A stretch of DNA of 64,000 nt from Bacteroidota bacterium (GTDB lineage Bacteria; Bacteroidota; Bacteroidia; NS11-12g; UBA9320): NCBI GenBank assembly GCA_013359235.1, contig JABWCE010000001.1, forward strand, positions 186,001 to 250,000, given 5' to 3'. Below the pieces are notes generated by a model, which worked only from the letters and a program-made list of their open reading frames with translations, was not told the origin of the DNA and made no database searches. Within the stretch, counting starts at the first letter, position 1. Each line of letters starts with the position of its first letter. This document shows, one piece after another, positions 45,067-53,760 of this stretch. The position numbers and the translations under genes were made by a program.

Positions 45067-45909
45067 TTAATCTGCCCAATCGTCAAAAATTATATTTGTT
45101 TTATCAAAGATACTTTTTGAAATAATTTTATTTTTTTGTTTTGCTGATTTATATGAGCCATATATATTTCCTAAATAAAAACCTGCCGTAACTCCTGAAT
45201 ATATAAAAAATATTCCTGATTTTGTTCCTTTTGATTCAAAGCCTCGATATGCCTGATATGCAGAAAGGCAAGTAAATAAAAATGAAATTATTCCATCCTT
45301 ATAAAAACCAGTATATATTTTACCTGAACCAGGTATAATAGCCGACATTGATGCAGCCAACCATTTACTTTTATAGTTTATTTTTAAAGCATCATTGTAT
45401 AAATTCCTATATCCTTCAATTGTTATATCTTTTTTTAAATTTTTATCTTCTAATGTGTTTTTACATTCATTCAAATTATCTGAAAGTAATAATGCAGGAA
45501 TTTTAAAATATAAATCATCATCATTTTTCACAACAAAAGTATCATTAGAAAAATATTTAAAATTGTTTTTAAACTGTGTGATATAATATTCTCTTTTATA
45601 TTCATACTTATAAATTTCAGGAATAATCAATTCGTTTTTGCAATAAATTGACAATGATTGATTGTAATTTTTATTTTTTCTATATGATTTAATTAATAAT
45701 AGTTTGGCATTCCAGTCTAAAGAATCTAAAAAACAAATTCTTTCTAATTCTGCAAATGCCCTACTATAATCTTTATTATTAAATAAATATTCAGCGTATT
45801 TTTTAGAATTTGCAAGATTATAAATATCCTGACTAAAACAATTTTTAACTAATGCTAAACATAGTAATAAAAATGTTAGTCGAGCTGTATATTTAATTAT
45901 CAATTTCAA
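45067..45909 (-). CDS. Hypothetical TPR-like membrane protein (DUF5683-like C-terminus)
   Basis: 280 residues. A signal peptide (about 1-26, ending CFSQ) precedes a region with short helical repeats that look TPR-like (AEYLFNNKDYSRAFAELERI). The C-terminal third has hydrophobic segments with MSAIIPGSGKIYTGFYKDGI, the pattern of DUF5683-like Bacteroidota membrane proteins. No catalytic residues evident. Its function is unknown; an envelope role is likely from topology. Confidence 0.65.
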   Translation of the reverse strand: MKLIIKYTARLTFLLLCLALVKNCFSQDIYNLANSKKYAEYLFNNKDYSRAFAELERICFLDSLDWNAKLLLIKSYRKNKNYNQSLSIYCKNELIIPEIYKYEYKREYYITQFKNNFKYFSNDTFVVKNDDDLYFKIPALLLSDNLNECKNTLEDKNLKKDITIEGYRNLYNDALKINYKSKWLAASMSAIIPGSGKIYTGFYKDGIISFLFTCLSAYQAYRGFESKGTKSGIFFIYSGVTAGFYLGNIYGSYKSAKQKNKIISKSIFDKTNIIFDDWAD

Positions 45910-46079
45910 TTTTTCTTACTTTTGTAATCTCATTAGGGGATTTTTTGTGCCATTTTGGGAAAATATTCAATACTGCTAATATTATAACATCTAATTTTCA
46001 ATAACTTAATTTACTTGGCATATCATTTGCAAACTACGCAATAATAGAAAATTAAATTGTCAAAAATTAGGTTTAGCTT

Positions 46080-46111
46080 AAATAAGGCTCGCTGTGAAGT
46101 GAGCCTTATTT
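46080..46111. terminator. Rho-independent-like hairpin downstream of accC
   Basis: AAATAAGGCTC and GAGCCTTATTT form an 11-base-pair stem that can extend inward with a G-T pair and C-G, T-A pairs to a four-base GTGA loop. A-rich and T-rich flanks make it usable on both strands. It lies just past the stop of the minus-strand biotin carboxylase gene. Confidence 0.75.
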
Positions 46112-46115
46112 ATTT

Positions 46116-47588
46116 CTAATACTTTTTTCTGTTTTCTTTCCATTGTTTATTTTCTTTATTGTTTGGTAAAATTATATTTTTCTTTTTTAATTCAAAATAC
46201 CAAGCTGAAAATATTGCTGCAATCTCTTCGTTGCTATCTATTAATTTGTCTTTCCTAAAGTTATTTTCTACAAAATTTGTATCAAAATTTCCATCAATAA
46301 AATCAGTATTATTCATTACAAACTCACCAAAACTTAAAGTAGTACTAATTCCTTCTATTTTGTAATTTTTTATTGCTTGTTTCATTAATGCTATTGCTTC
46401 ATTTCTGGTTTTAGCCCATACAATAAGTTTTGAAATCATGTTATCATAATAAATTGAAACTTCCATTCCCTCTTCAATACAATCATCAACTCTTACATTA
46501 GTTAGTTTGGGTTTACTGTATTTTAAAATTTTACCTATACTTGGGACAAAATTATCATCAGGGTCTTCAGAACAAATTCTCAATTCAATTGAATGTCCAT
46601 TGATTTTTAAATCTTGTTGAGTAAAACTAAGTTTTTCGCCTCTGGCTATCTTTATTTGTTCTTCAACAAGGTCAATACCGGTTATCATTTCAGTAACAGG
46701 ATGTTCAACCTGCAGTCGGGTATTCATTTCCAGAAAATAAAAGTTAGATTTATCGTCCATTAAAAATTCAACAGTACCAGCACCGCTGTAATTGCAAGAC
46801 CTTGCAACATTTACAGCCGCTTCGCCCATTTTATTTCTAATTTCTTCAGTAATAATTGGCGAAGGCGATTCTTCTACCAGTTTTTGATGCCGTCTTTGGA
46901 TGCTACATTCACGTTCAAAGAGATACACGTAATTACCATAATCATCACCGAGTACTTGAATTTCTATATGACGGGGTTTTGTTACAAATTTTTCAATAAA
47001 GACTGAGCCATCTCCAAATGCACTTTGTGCTTCTCTCACAGCTAATTGCATTTGTTCTTCAAATTCATCAGAGTTTTTTACAATTCTCATACCTTTTCCA
47101 CCTCCACCAGCACTTGCCTTAATTAAGACCGGAAATCCTATTTTTTCACACTCTTCTTTAGCATTTGATATATCAGTAACTGCACTTTCGGTGCCCGGAA
47201 CCAAAGGTATATTGTACTTTTTAACTGCTTCTTTTGCCGATAGTTTATCTCCCATTATTTTCATTGATTGGGGTGATGGTCCAATTAATTTTATACCTTC
47301 ATTTTCTAATTTTTCGGCAAATGCAGCATTTTCTGACAAAAATCCATATCCAGGATGTATTCCATCTGCACCAGAATTTTTAGCAATTTCAACCACCTTA
47401 TCTATTGCAAGGTATGATTGTGATGAAGGCGATGGTCCTAAAAGATATGCTTCATCAGCATATTTTACATGAAGCGAAGTTCTGTCTGATTCTGAAAACA
47501 CAGCAATAGTTTTTATCCCCATTTTCCTGCATGTCTTCATTACTCTTAGAGCGATCTCGCCTCTGTTGGCTATCAGAATTTTTTTCAT
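46116..47588 (-). CDS. accC: Biotin carboxylase (acyl-CoA carboxylase subunit)
   Basis: ATP-dependent carboxylation of biotin for acetyl- or propionyl-CoA carboxylase. 490 residues, about 40 longer than E. coli AccC at the C-terminus. Motifs: LIANRGEIALRV, GIHPGYGFLSEN, the glycine-rich ATP lid ASAGGGGKGMRIV, ECSIQRRHQKLVEESPSP and EMNTRLQVEHPVTE. No biotin carrier gene lies beside it, and I cannot tell if it serves acetyl-CoA or propionyl-CoA carboxylase. Confidence 0.93.
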   Translation of the reverse strand: MKKILIANRGEIALRVMKTCRKMGIKTIAVFSESDRTSLHVKYADEAYLLGPSPSSQSYLAIDKVVEIAKNSGADGIHPGYGFLSENAAFAEKLENEGIKLIGPSPQSMKIMGDKLSAKEAVKKYNIPLVPGTESAVTDISNAKEECEKIGFPVLIKASAGGGGKGMRIVKNSDEFEEQMQLAVREAQSAFGDGSVFIEKFVTKPRHIEIQVLGDDYGNYVYLFERECSIQRRHQKLVEESPSPIITEEIRNKMGEAAVNVARSCNYSGAGTVEFLMDDKSNFYFLEMNTRLQVEHPVTEMITGIDLVEEQIKIARGEKLSFTQQDLKINGHSIELRICSEDPDDNFVPSIGKILKYSKPKLTNVRVDDCIEEGMEVSIYYDNMISKLIVWAKTRNEAIALMKQAIKNYKIEGISTTLSFGEFVMNNTDFIDGNFDTNFVENNFRKDKLIDSNEEIAAIFSAWYFELKKKNIILPNNKENKQWKENRKKY

Positions 47589-47608
47589 TTATACTAAAGA
47601 AAATTCTT

Positions 47609-48076
47609 TTATTCGCTTTCAGGATTTTTTATCATTGGGAGTTTTAACATTTCTTTTTCGTTGTAATTTATTTTCATTACACCAAGCACACCTCCCGAAG
47701 TATTAGCTACCTGTACTGCAAAATTTCTCAAACTTTTATAAAAATCTATTGCTATATTTTTATCAAGTTTTGGAAAAATTTCATTCAATTTTGTAAGCTC
47801 AGCCGTTATTATGGCTTCTCTTTCCAAATGGTCTTCTGGCAAAGATTTTAACATATTGTTCATTGCATTTTCGGCATTATTTTCAATATCCTTATAAAGA
47901 TATCTGATATCTGATGTTTCTGAAAATGACTTTGTATGAATAGTTTTTAGTGCTTTTTCAATTTCATTTTTTTCTATTACGCCATCACTGCCTGCAATGA
48001 GAATACTAACCAAAATCGGAACATTTCTTACAAGTTCTTGTTCGCTTTGTTTTAATTTGCTTATATGATATAACAT
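47609..48076 (-). CDS. TerB-like hypothetical protein
   Basis: 155 residues, soluble and helical. ILVSILIAGSDGVIEKNEIE near residues 22-41 resembles the acidic metal-binding helix hairpin of TerB-like (DUF533/TerB) domains. The rest is not recognised. It is 20 bases upstream of accC on the same strand, so the two are likely co-transcribed. No tellurite-resistance cluster is near, so that name should not be taken as function. Confidence 0.6.
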   Translation of the reverse strand: MLYHISKLKQSEQELVRNVPILVSILIAGSDGVIEKNEIEKALKTIHTKSFSETSDIRYLYKDIENNAENAMNNMLKSLPEDHLEREAIITAELTKLNEIFPKLDKNIAIDFYKSLRNFAVQVANTSGGVLGVMKINYNEKEMLKLPMIKNPESE

Positions 48077-48124
48077 TTATAAATATTTTTGTGGTGCGAA
48101 ATTATAAAAATCAAAATTAATAAA

Positions 48125-48775
48125 ATGCATCAGGTTTCTCAACTTGTAAAATTATTTTTTGTAACAGAATGGAGGCAAAAATTTGCTGTGCAAGGGGTAA
48201 TTATTCAAATGTTTACTTCTGTATTTTTAATTTTTTTAAGTATTAATTTTATTGAAATCCAAATTTGGAATGCATTATTTTGGCTGATGGTTTTGTTTAA
48301 CACTATGAATATTATTGCCAGAGGATTTTTATCTGAAACTGAAGGAAAAATGATTTATTATCACTCTATTTGCAAGCCCGAATCGCTTATTTTATCAAAA
48401 ATTATTTTCAATTCGGTTGTTTCTTTGTTTTTGCTTTTGGTATTTTTATCTGTTTATTCAATTGTTTTGGGTTTCAAAATAAAATGGATAATTATTTTCA
48501 TTATTCTTTCTGGCTTATTCACCATTGGGCTTTCTGCTGTTTTCACATTAGTTTCGGCTATAGCTCAAAATGCAGGTAATAATTATATTTTGATTCCCGT
48601 ACTTGGGTTACCACTTATGATTCCGCTTGTAATGACAACAATAAAAAGTTCGAAAAAAATGTTCTCACATATTATTGTAAACTCGGTTTATTATGACCTT
48701 GCAGCGTTGTTTTTGCTAATAGTTATGATTTTTTACCTCGCTGTGATTTTATATAAATTTTTATGGAAAAATTAA
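48125..48775 (+). CDS. ccmB: Cytochrome c biogenesis heme exporter subunit CcmB-like
   Basis: 216 residues with about six membrane segments. The N-terminal pattern KLFFVTEWRQKFAVQGV and middle LSETEGKMIYYHSICKPESLILSKI, plus VLGLPLMIPL, fit CcmB, the membrane subunit of the CcmAB ATP-binding cassette system of cytochrome c maturation. The ATG at 48125 is used in place of an earlier TTG because homology starts there. No ccmA or ccmC is next to it in the window. Confidence 0.82.
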   Translation: MHQVSQLVKLFFVTEWRQKFAVQGVIIQMFTSVFLIFLSINFIEIQIWNALFWLMVLFNTMNIIARGFLSETEGKMIYYHSICKPESLILSKIIFNSVVSLFLLLVFLSVYSIVLGFKIKWIIIFIILSGLFTIGLSAVFTLVSAIAQNAGNNYILIPVLGLPLMIPLVMTTIKSSKKMFSHIIVNSVYYDLAALFLLIVMIFYLAVILYKFLWKN

Positions 48776-48776
48776 T

Positions 48777-50237
48777 TTATCTAAATAATGTAAATTCTCC
48801 GCTTAAAAAATATTTTTTCAATTCGCCGTTTTTCATTTCATCACTTAAAATCATCAATTTATAAAGATATACACCTTGCATTACTTCGGTATTTTTATAA
48901 GTACCATCCCAATTTTGTGTTCCTTTATAAATTTTTTGACCCCAACGGTTAAAAATTTCAAGGTCTGAAAGCTTATCTCCTGGCAATAATTCAGGACCAA
49001 ACTTATCATTCAACAAATCTCCATTGGGAGTAAATGATGTTGGAATTAAATTTCTATAATCTTTCTTCATTAAAATATTAATGGTATCACTTGAAATACA
49101 ACCAGGTCCGTTAGATACTGTAATTACAGTTGTCAAAGGTGTTCCCATAGTAAAAACAGGCTCAAGGCAATCATCGCATGATAAATTATTGGAAGGTGTC
49201 CATAGAATTGACGAACCACTTGGAAAATAGCCTGTAGTTTTTATAGTTTTAGATTGCCCCAAATCAAGAAAAAAATCATTTCCTGCAAAAACATAAGGTT
49301 TTTCAATAGCCTGGGATATATTTTCTGTAGAAAAATTGCTTTGAGAATTTAATGATAAATTACTAAACGCTAAAGTGCCTGTTTGCCCCGAATTTGAAAT
49401 TTTTGACCATTTTACTCCATCCCATCTGCTTAACTTAGTGTAATAACTTTCTGCCACAGATTTTGTAATTCCATAAAACATTGATGAGCCAAAAGTTTTA
49501 AATTTATAATAATACGAATCATTTATACTGCAAACACTATCATGCAAATAAAGCGGGTTCATTCCTTGTGCTAAAGGCGAATTTCCAAAAAGTGTAATAC
49601 CAAAACTATCATTGTTTGGGTTTATTAAAAATACAGGTTTGTATTGCGAAGCACTATTGCCGTAGCCGAGTGGTGCTTCAAAGTATGAGTTCAATGCAAC
49701 AGGGAAATAAATTTTTAAACTTCCATTATTTGTTGTAGAAATATAACCTGAATTGCGTTGAACAGGAATTATGCCATTATTAATTTTAAATTCAAAACTG
49801 TTTGCAGAGAGTTCTATATCTCTTAAAAATAGAGTATCAGAGCATGTAATATTGTTTTGCAAAGTTTTTATATTTCCGGATATTCCTTGAAAATCAAGAA
49901 TATTAAAAACTGTGGGTGCCAAGCCTCCAATTATTTGGTTTGATCCTGTAAAAATCACATCACTTTTGCCTGCAACAAAAGTTAAATTATTACTCCAGTT
50001 TAAATTTAAAAAAATTCGGCTTTTGTTTAATGTATTCGAACTAAAAACCCCAGAGTTTATAAAATTACCGTTGATTGTAATTTCACCAGTGTTTGAAAAA
50101 TCGCCAAAATTTTCAAAATCCATATTATTGACAGACATTATTGAATTATTTATCGCAATAGCATTTGTATTTGAAAAAAACTGGGCATTTGAATTTATGC
50201 CAATAAATAAAAGATAAATTGAAAATATTTTTTTCAT
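48777..50237 (-). CDS. T9SS type B (gliding-motility CHU_C) sorting-domain protein
   Basis: 486 residues from the ATG at 50237. A signal peptide (1-19, ending NSNAQ) precedes an extracellular repeat-like region, a segment with GQSKTIKTTGYFPSGS...WTP that looks like an Ig-like or PKD-like domain, and the C-terminal type B sorting domain (TSFTPNGDLLNDKF, LEIFNRWGQKIY, NWDGTYKN, GVYLYKL). It starts eight bases after the stop of the large repeat protein, so the two are probably an operon and may act at the cell surface together. Confidence 0.85.
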   Translation of the reverse strand: MKKIFSIYLLFIGINSNAQFFSNTNAIAINNSIMSVNNMDFENFGDFSNTGEITINGNFINSGVFSSNTLNKSRIFLNLNWSNNLTFVAGKSDVIFTGSNQIIGGLAPTVFNILDFQGISGNIKTLQNNITCSDTLFLRDIELSANSFEFKINNGIIPVQRNSGYISTTNNGSLKIYFPVALNSYFEAPLGYGNSASQYKPVFLINPNNDSFGITLFGNSPLAQGMNPLYLHDSVCSINDSYYYKFKTFGSSMFYGITKSVAESYYTKLSRWDGVKWSKISNSGQTGTLAFSNLSLNSQSNFSTENISQAIEKPYVFAGNDFFLDLGQSKTIKTTGYFPSGSSILWTPSNNLSCDDCLEPVFTMGTPLTTVITVSNGPGCISSDTINILMKKDYRNLIPTSFTPNGDLLNDKFGPELLPGDKLSDLEIFNRWGQKIYKGTQNWDGTYKNTEVMQGVYLYKLMILSDEMKNGELKKYFLSGEFTLFR

Positions 50238-50244
50238 GTAAGTT

Positions 50245-53200
50245 TTACCAAAGTGCTTTCCATGTAGTTCCATCGTAACAATATGCTTTAGAATCTGTAC
50301 TGTTGTAATATATCATACCTGCCGAAGGACCTGAAGGAGCAGATGCTAAAGGATCAAGTTTCAATACGCTTTTTAATGTAACAACTCCTGCCGAAAAATC
50401 TCCCTTTATCAATGGTGTGGTTGTATTTGAATTTGAAATATACAAATTATTTGATCCTGTTTCATTATAACCTGCCTCATAACCAATAAATACATTTCCG
50501 TTCCCGGTTGAATTTGTATAGCCTGCTTTATAACCAAAAGCAGTATTTTGATACCCTGAAGTATTATTGAATGAAGATTTTGAACCAACGCTTGTATTTT
50601 CGTAGCCTGCAGTATTTTTAAGCAATGCAGAATCGCCAATAGCTATCAGATTTGACTTTGATGTATTATTTCTTAAAGCATAAATTCCTATTGCAATATT
50701 GGAATAACCTGTTGTATTAAGTTGCATTGATGAGTATCCCAATGCAATATTATTTTCACCACTTGTATTGGCGTATAATGAATAATACCCTATTGCAGTG
50801 TTATTAATTCCGGTTATATTGCTTCTCAAAGATAAAGCACCTAATGCTGTATTTTTATTGCCATTTTTATTGTTTCTTAATGCATAATAACCTATAGCTG
50901 TATTATTTTCACCTGATGTATCTGCCCATAGTGCACTATTTCCTAAAGCAGTGTTTTCATCCCCGTATTTATGATGTAGCAATGAATAATTTCCTACTGA
51001 AGTATTATTAGAACCGGTAGTATTATCGCGTAAAGCTGAATAACCTAAAGCTGTATTCTCTTCTCCATCTAAATTTTTTGAAAGTGATAAACTACCAAAA
51101 CCACAATTATAATTTCCTGTAGTATTTTTTGAAAGTGAACTATATCCTACAGATGTGTTATCAGTACCTGTTGTATTTTCATACATTGAACTACATCCTA
51201 TAGATGTATTTTTCCCTCCATTTGTATTATTATTCAATGAACGTGCTCCGATTGAAGTGTTTTCATTTCCATCGGTATTTTTATTTAATGAAAAATAGCC
51301 AATTGCTGTATTACTTACACCTGATGTATCGCTATACAATGCTTGATATCCTACCGAAGTATTGTAACTGCCTGTAGAAACAGACCACAAAGATTGGTAA
51401 CCCATAGCACTATTGTAATTGCCTGTATTATTTGAGGGAGAAGATGAACCCCTGTGTGATTCATAACCAACTGCAGTATTGTAGTTGGTATATGAACTAC
51501 TTGAACTGTTAGAGTAATACATTGACTTATATCCTACGGCAACAGAATTAGAACCTGCAACATTGCTAAATAAAGAATTAGTACCAATTGAGGTATTGTA
51601 ATTACCTTCAGTATTATTGTAACCTGATAAATAACCTAATACAGTATTTTCAGCCCCTGTAGTATTTGATGAACCGGAACTTGTTCCTATAAATGTATTT
51701 TTTGAACCTGTATTATTATATCCTGAAGCAGTACCCAAAAAAGTATTGTTTGAACCTGAAGTAGTAGAGTAGCCTGCATCATCGCCTATAAAAGTATTTG
51801 AAATACCGGATGTAATACTTTTGCCAGCTTCATGGCCAAAAAATAAAATTTGATTTGCATTATCTATTTTACCGGCAATTGTATTATTTACTTTAAAATA
51901 CAATGGAACATTATCTGTAGTACCAATAAAATTAGAACTTGTAGTTCCACTATTGCCTGTAATTTTCCATGCTGTTAAGTTTAAAAGAGTTGAAGTTGAA
52001 ATATGTCTAACTATTCCCGAACTATCAACCAAAACAGAATCGGTTATACTGCCAAAAGACATTTTTCTGAATCTCACAGGATTGGTATTTGAATAAACAT
52101 CAAATTTGCAAAATGGATTAGTATTTCCAAGTCCCAATAAACCTCCTGAAGTTAGCCTCATTCTCTCAGCATCGTTTGTTCCAAAATATATATCTCCACC
52201 GTATAAATGATTCCATATTTTACCATTTATTGATCCTCCGTGTAATGCAAATCTGAAACCCAGTGAATCTAAGCTATAAGCAGGGTGTGTTACTAAAAGT
52301 CCGCTTCCAGTTCCATTAATATCTCTCAATGCAAGGGTTGATTGCATATTTGATGAAAAATGACCAATTCCCACTTGTCCATTTGCTGCAATTCGTATAA
52401 CTTCAGAGTTATATGAACCCAAAGATAATATATCATTTTCTTGGTTAAATATTCTTGCTTTTGTTCCTGAACTTTCAATTCCGATTAATAACCCAGAAGT
52501 AATTGCTGGAGATGATGTAGGATGCCTAAGTTGAATGCCATCATACGAAGCGGGCCAAGTTCCCGAAATACCCGGTACAAACACATAACTTCTATTAGGT
52601 GAAGTAGTATTAAAGCCGGTATATTTGTTCAAATAATCAATTTTTATTGAACTGAATGAATTTGTACCCAAAACTAAATCTTTTGAATCCGTAGTTCCGA
52701 TAAAATTTTCGTTTGAAGCAATTGATAAATTTGAAGGTGGATTAGTTCCACTATTACCTTTTAAATTCCAAAATAAAGATGATGGTAATTTTACAAAACC
52801 GCCATTTGTTAAAAAAATAGTATCGTTGCTCATGCTCAAAACCTGCAATTCATTTGTTGCCGAGCTATCTGGCAAGGTTGCAGTTCCTCCATTTTTGTTA
52901 AGTATTATTCTGCCTCCGGTTCTTGATATTGTTTGTATTTCATTAGTTGAATCCTGGTCGTTTACTGTTACATTTCCTCCGCCATTGCTCAATGTTATTG
53001 TGTTTCCGGTTTTGCTCAATGTTTGGATTTCATTGGTCGAACTATCAGGAAGCAATACTGTTCCGCCTCCATTACTCAAAACTATATGTCCGCCTGTTAT
53101 GCTGTGAGTTTGGATTTCATTGGTTGCCGAGCTATCGGGTAGATAAATTGTATTGCCTCTTTGTATTGCAATTCTTCCGCCTGTAATGTTCAAATTTTGA

Positions 53201-53703
53201 TTATCGGAACTTGTTGGAATTTTTATAAAACTGCCACCTGAAAGAAAAATGGTATCGTTTGAAAATGTTAATTTTTGACTATAATAATTTCTTTTAAGAT
53301 TAATATTATAAGTATTTCCACTATCCCATATTTTTAAAATGTTTGAAACAGAATCATAAGTTATACCTTGTATCAATTCATTAGTTGATGTATTATCATC
53401 AAGTGCCTGCCAAACAGAGCCGGTGCTGTTCCAGTAATAAAACAATCCCATGTCTGTATCGTAAACCAACAAACCGTTTGATGAAGCGGGGATTGCAAGC
53501 CTTTCGGCTGTAGTCATTCTCGGTGTAAGAAACCCCATATTCTTACTTACCAAATCTAACAATGCATCCGTAGCTGGAGTTTTAGTACCTATACCAACAT
53601 TTGCCTGCCCCAATGCTTTAGTAAAAAATGAAATAATTACTAAAATCATTAAGGTTAATTTACAAAGGTTAATTCGATTTAAATTTAACAATGAATTTCT
53701 CAT
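50245..53703 (-). CDS. Large exported YadA-head-like repeat protein
   Basis: 1152 residues. A signal peptide (about 1-33, ending ALGQ) leads into an N-terminal region with NVGIGTKTP and then repeats that read TNEIQTLSKTG...LSNGGG (about 165-305). A central part has fibre-protein features (GNSGTNPPSNL, GLLGLGNTNP). From residue ~634 to ~1088, about 26 units of ~17 residues follow the pattern ENTALGYSALRDNTTGS, as in YadA/hemagglutinin head beta-rolls. The end (SAGMIYYNSTDSKAYCYDG) is like many Bacteroidota fibre-like proteins. No membrane anchor or T9SS tail is visible at the C-terminus. Confidence 0.8.
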   Translation of the reverse strand: MRNSLLNLNRINLCKLTLMILVIISFFTKALGQANVGIGTKTPATDALLDLVSKNMGFLTPRMTTAERLAIPASSNGLLVYDTDMGLFYYWNSTGSVWQALDDNTSTNELIQGITYDSVSNILKIWDSGNTYNINLKRNYYSQKLTFSNDTIFLSGGSFIKIPTSSDNQNLNITGGRIAIQRGNTIYLPDSSATNEIQTHSITGGHIVLSNGGGTVLLPDSSTNEIQTLSKTGNTITLSNGGGNVTVNDQDSTNEIQTISRTGGRIILNKNGGTATLPDSSATNELQVLSMSNDTIFLTNGGFVKLPSSLFWNLKGNSGTNPPSNLSIASNENFIGTTDSKDLVLGTNSFSSIKIDYLNKYTGFNTTSPNRSYVFVPGISGTWPASYDGIQLRHPTSSPAITSGLLIGIESSGTKARIFNQENDILSLGSYNSEVIRIAANGQVGIGHFSSNMQSTLALRDINGTGSGLLVTHPAYSLDSLGFRFALHGGSINGKIWNHLYGGDIYFGTNDAERMRLTSGGLLGLGNTNPFCKFDVYSNTNPVRFRKMSFGSITDSVLVDSSGIVRHISTSTLLNLTAWKITGNSGTTSSNFIGTTDNVPLYFKVNNTIAGKIDNANQILFFGHEAGKSITSGISNTFIGDDAGYSTTSGSNNTFLGTASGYNNTGSKNTFIGTSSGSSNTTGAENTVLGYLSGYNNTEGNYNTSIGTNSLFSNVAGSNSVAVGYKSMYYSNSSSSSYTNYNTAVGYESHRGSSSPSNNTGNYNSAMGYQSLWSVSTGSYNTSVGYQALYSDTSGVSNTAIGYFSLNKNTDGNENTSIGARSLNNNTNGGKNTSIGCSSMYENTTGTDNTSVGYSSLSKNTTGNYNCGFGSLSLSKNLDGEENTALGYSALRDNTTGSNNTSVGNYSLLHHKYGDENTALGNSALWADTSGENNTAIGYYALRNNKNGNKNTALGALSLRSNITGINNTAIGYYSLYANTSGENNIALGYSSMQLNTTGYSNIAIGIYALRNNTSKSNLIAIGDSALLKNTAGYENTSVGSKSSFNNTSGYQNTAFGYKAGYTNSTGNGNVFIGYEAGYNETGSNNLYISNSNTTTPLIKGDFSAGVVTLKSVLKLDPLASAPSGPSAGMIYYNSTDSKAYCYDGTTWKALW
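50440..51805 (-). repeat. Tandem ~51-bp units encoding about 26 YadA-head-like motifs
   Basis: Each unit encodes about 17 residues around an N-T-x-[ILV]-G core and a Thr/Gly turn. Nucleotide copies have diverged, so unequal crossing-over seems not to be recent. One or two units are enlarged by serine runs. Confidence 0.85.
52795..53215 (-). repeat. N-terminal repeats of the large repeat protein
   Basis: About six diverged units encoding Thr-Asn-Glu-[ILV]-Gln, a Gly-Gly turn and a Leu-Pro-Asp-Ser-Ser end. They lie in the same protein as the YadA-head-like array but differ in period (about 23-30 residues). Confidence 0.7.
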
Positions 53704-53760
53704 GGTAAAAAATATTTATTCAAATTATAATAAAAATATTTTTTAATACAAGGAATTTTC

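Noticed and set aside
50440-51805. CRISPR-like regular spacing
   Set aside because: The ~51-bp periodicity is protein-coding repeats in one frame, with diverged copies and no identical repeats or unique spacers.
52826-53186. Plus-strand ORFs of 79-93 codons
   Set aside because: They run antisense to the repeat-coding part of the large adhesin-like gene and mirror its repeats.
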